Assembly: GCA_025345505.1 (NCBI GenBank)
Contig: JANVCC010000073.1
Span: 8,564,593 to 8,628,592, forward strand
Direction: 5' to 3'
Length of the DNA: 64,000 bases
Source of the DNA: Todiramphus chloris collaris
Lineage: Eukaryota > Chordata > Aves > Coraciiformes > Alcedinidae
The position numbers and the translations under genes are program-made. The notes under the pieces were generated by a model. The model did not search any database. It saw only the letters and a program-made list of their open reading frames with translations, and was not told the DNA's origin. Shown here in pieces: positions 60,484 to 64,000 of this stretch (its first letter is position 1; each line of letters begins with the position of its first letter).

Positions 60484-61028
60484 TGAGTTCTGGTGTGTGT
60501 AGGAAAGAAACAAAATAGAAAAAACTTGTGTTTCTGGAGAAGGCCTGAGGGCAGCTGTATAACAGGAAATAGGGACCATGACTTTGTATTTGACTTCATG
60601 TAAATCCTTGGATTTGAGTTGTTGGAATATTTACGTTTCACTCGTCATGTCTGTAAGACTTTGACCAAAAAAATGAGGTAGCTTTCTCACTGGGGTTCCT
60701 GCAAGTGGGAATGAGCTCTTCTGGCTTTTTCCTAAGTAATGAACTGATTTCCCATCAGTTCTGGGCATACCCACTCATCACTTTCCGATGCAAAAACTTT
60801 GCAGTTACATTTGAAGATGCTTATACGGATTCTCTTCTGGTTGGGGGACAATGGCAGTGCCCAGTCCAGGAAGGCAGCTTGTGCACGTAAGTGTTTGCAG
60901 AATGTGTCTGCAAGTTGGAAAACACTGGCCAATCTTCTTTCCATTTGGGCCTGCCAAACACAGAGGATACAAAAGTATTACCTACCTCATAGGAGCGCTC
61001 TGAGGCTTAATTAATGCGTATGGGTAAA

Positions 61029-61170
61029 ATGCTTTGAGATCCTCAGGTCATAATGATACTTAGCACTTTATATCTTCAAAGCCCCATACCCAATGCGAAG
61101 GAACTAATCCCAAACTAATTAGGCAAAAGGCACTATAAAAGTGCCAAGTGTTGTTATTTGCCTTAAAGTA
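61029..61170 (+). repeat. Possible ancient interspersed-repeat tail
   Basis: The combination tgctttgagatcctcaggt, later ggcactataaaagtgccaag and tattattattt, resembles a tail shared by old vertebrate interspersed repeats (CTTTGAGATCC, CTATATAAATGC, then TTATTATT). I cannot name the family. Confidence 0.35.
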
Positions 61171-64000
61171 TTATTATTTAATCACAAATTGCCTCAAAGT
61201 GAAGTGTGACTGTATGAGATTAGAGACATAGTAATTAAGGCCTTGATTTAATATTTTAAAATTATTCAGCGTACTTCAGCGCAGCTCTTGAATTTTTTTA
61301 ATTCTTTCCCAAACACCCAGCACACATTTTAATTTTTACAAACACTGCATCCTCATCACTTAATAGGCTTTCCCTCTTCTCTCAGTTGTGTGCCCTTAGG
61401 ATGTTGCAGTGCTGAGGGAAGATAGTTTGGTGAACAAGGATTTGGCCAAGTTGGAACATAGCAGACTGAGTGTGTGCGTGTATGAATTAAATATGACAAG
61501 AAGGAAATGTGTAAATAAAGTCTTTCTTGCATGCGTAGTAGATATATTTATGTATGTGCTGTGTAAGTTCTACAATGCAAAAACAGCTATGAAAGCATCT
61601 GTCACCCCACGTTACTTATTCTGCCTTTGAGATACAAGCCGCGGCAGACCTTCTCAACGATGACACTTCTCTGCGTGTCAGGGGGCAGCTACAGCTGTTA
61701 TACTGATGTGGGGAGCAATGACTTTGGGTAAATAATCTGGTGAAATCCATCCCTCTGTACAGAAGCTCAGCAGAAAGTTCAAGCACCATTTCTCTCCTGA
61801 GATAAATCTATTGTGAAGGTGAAAGTGAACATGAAGACCTTGTGTACAGGAGTGGATTTAATCCATAGTGTTACAGTGGGTTTAGGGAAAACCTGTTGGG
61901 TTTTTTGGACTGACTATATTTGCTCTTCTTTTTAAATCAGTAGAAGCGATTTATTTTTCAGATGCAAGTGGCTGGAAGTTCATAGTTACATGAGGACTGA
62001 ATGCAGTGTGACCATACTGTGCCACTGTAACTTTACAGACCTCCGTGGAGATATTACTCAGTCTTCTAGTGCTCTGAGGTGCAATTATAATGAATAGTGA
62101 GGTTGAACAGTGAGTTTATGGGATAGGAAGACTTCACAGTTACAGGGGAGCGATGTGGAAACTTTTTAGTGAGCAAGCCACGTGGTGACATACTGAAAAC
62201 TCAGGAGCAGCCACTCGGCTATTAACTCTGCAGAGTCTCTAGTGAGAAGACATGTCTGTAGCAGAAGGAAGGAGGGGGATCCTGTAGCTCTGGATTGCAG
62301 TACCACTGTGCTTCCTGAGGAGCCTCACTGCAGCAGGTGGAATTGCTTTAGAAACAAAGTAGTGCTCTGTATGACAGCAGCACCACCAAAGTCATCTTCA
62401 TCCTTGCGTACGCATTTGCACTTGGAAATCATAATTACTTAACACTTATCCAATCAAAGTAAGCTTTAGGGAAGTTGGATTTCTTTTGTAGAGCAATGGT
62501 TTCTTGTAAACCATAGCAAAAAGTTATAAAGGGAATTCTTACAGAGCCATGAAAACACATTGTCTCTGGACTCTTCTCTCTAGAAACCTCTCCCTGCAAC
62601 TTACAGCATTTTTTTCATGCCTTGGAAGTCTGTGGATACTATTTTTTTGGGAAAAGCTCTTCTTTTCCCAACTGGTCTCAGAAAAGACTTGAAAGCAGGA
62701 AGTGTTCACATTGGTCTGCATGAAATCAGTCAGAGAATTGCTTAGGGAGCAGGTGGTGAGGCTGGGCCTAGCTGTGGTTAAAAGTGCAGGATATTTGTGT
62801 CTCTCTGAGACGTGCAAAACATCAAACACTTGAATTCAGTTTTGAAACAGGCAGATTTTGAGGGGGTTCATGATGCAGCCACGTTCACTTTCAAGGCCCA
62901 AGCTTCTATCCCTTGTGTTCTTTATCTTGCATAATACAGCAGCTGAAAGAAATTCAGCTACTGCAATGCAAAGCTCATTTGCAGGGGACCAGATGTTCAG
63001 CTCTAAAACTGAAGTAACTTCCTTGACTTTACACCAGTTGAGGATGCAGTGCTGTACAGTGGGACTGGGACTGCAGCATCTTTGACATCTCAAAGCTTGA
63101 GACTGTTATTTTTCATCATGAAGGACCAGCAGATTTCTGTTTATTCTTAGCTTGCTTTTACTGAAGTGTTCAGCAGTCTTTTGCCGTGTAAGTGTATTGC
63201 TTTTGCAGTGAAAGCCAAATATCAACAAACTTTCTGTTCCTCCTGGAATGAAAGCAAAAATCCTCAATACTAACAAAAAATATCAACATAGGAATGAACT
63301 TGAAAATCAGTAACTGAACCAGGACTTTGTCCTTGATACATGGGTCTGGTTTAGTGATAATCTCATTGCCAGCATGTATTTTGATAGAACTTCAGTCATG
63401 GAGAGCATCTACGGTAAAGCAGGGACCACTGAGTGCTCCAGACAAGCTGGTTCATCCTGGAAATCTGAAACTCTTATTGAAGAGGCTGACAGGAAACCCT
63501 CTCCTGATACTTACCCTTGATGCTAAGGGAGGAAGAGGTGAAGAGATGAGACAACGAGGCCTCCTCTACTTAGGATCATATTTTGCTTAAGCTTCAATAA
63601 CTCCTTTTGTGTTAGAGGTAAAGGGGCCTATGTGGATTGTGAAGGGGAGAGCTCAGGCTGGTGAAAATCAGCGTGGCTCTGCTGAAAGGATGACAGCTTT
63701 CACCAGCTCAGCACCTGACCTGTGTGCTTTTACTATGATAAAAGCTGCTGAGGAGTCCAAAATGTAGTGTTGTCACACCCAGACATACACTAGGGCAAGG
63801 GACATTAATGTCTTCCCACTGCTTACACACCTTGGGGAAAGATGAGGTGAAATGAAGCGCTGACCTAAAAGACAAGAGCCCCTGAGGAGATAGGTGCTAT
63901 CAAAATGTCATCTAGATAAATAAGGACCTGAACTCCTAGTATCTTAAGTAGCTAGTCTATTGATTAAAGAATCATGATAAATGAGTATGGGGCTGTGAAT

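Larger units (their letters stand above)
55911..64000. other. Intergenic, no gene recognised
   Basis: AT-rich sequence to the right edge with short open frames only. It holds an 18-base tandem duplication and a possible old repeat tail at 61029-61170. I see no AFF2 or other known exons. Confidence 0.5.

Noticed and set aside
60705-60890. Plus-strand open frame followed by gtaagt
   Set aside because: It looked like a possible exon with a donor, but I see no clear acceptor or family and no partner exons nearby.

Overview
The window looks like a bird nuclear chromosome segment. It holds two spliced housekeeping-type genes with CpG-island promoters, several CR1 LINE copies ending in the avian ATTCTATG-type 3' tail, and endogenous-retrovirus LTRs of types familiar from bird genomes. 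The LTR types suggest a neoavian rather than a galliform bird, but that is inference. The gene pair corresponds to the IDS/TMEM185A neighbourhood of human Xq28.

Layout. 313-10878, minus strand: TMEM185A, a multipass membrane protein. Six coding exons are resolved to the base; the last exon lies beyond the left edge of the window. Intron 1 carries a decayed but nearly complete CR1 ORF2 in the opposite orientation (about 5985-8884). About 10250-11350: CpG island of the TMEM185A promoter, with a palindromic NRF1-type site and a GCC-type triplet tract. 11535-28300: intergenic, with an LTR-like fragment near 20124, a plus-strand ERVL-type solo LTR (23511-24074, flanked by a direct repeat) and a minus-strand LTR (about 27271-27978). 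About 28300-28960: CpG island of the IDS promoter. 28579-37952, plus strand: complete IDS, encoding iduronate 2-sulfatase, in nine exons (555 residues), with all expected active-site residues. Introns 5 and 6 each hold a CR1 3' fragment. 38055-64000: about 26 kb in which I recognise no gene, only a minus-strand CR1 fragment, an old CR1-like tail, small tandem duplications and low-complexity tracts.

The two genes are divergent, with start codons 17.7 kb apart. IDS is a lysosomal enzyme that removes 2-O-sulfate from iduronate in heparan and dermatan sulfate. TMEM185A is an integral membrane protein whose molecular role is not established. Nothing here shows that they act together; they are simply conserved neighbours.

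I found no prokaryotic features, CRISPR array or rRNA. I did not detect tRNAs, but could not scan for them rigorously. The more interesting signals are an A-B-A-B internal repeat in TMEM185A, a GCC tract where the human FRAXF fragile-site repeat would be expected, and an IDS C-terminal segment with two additional cysteines. I did not find a convincing undescribed system.
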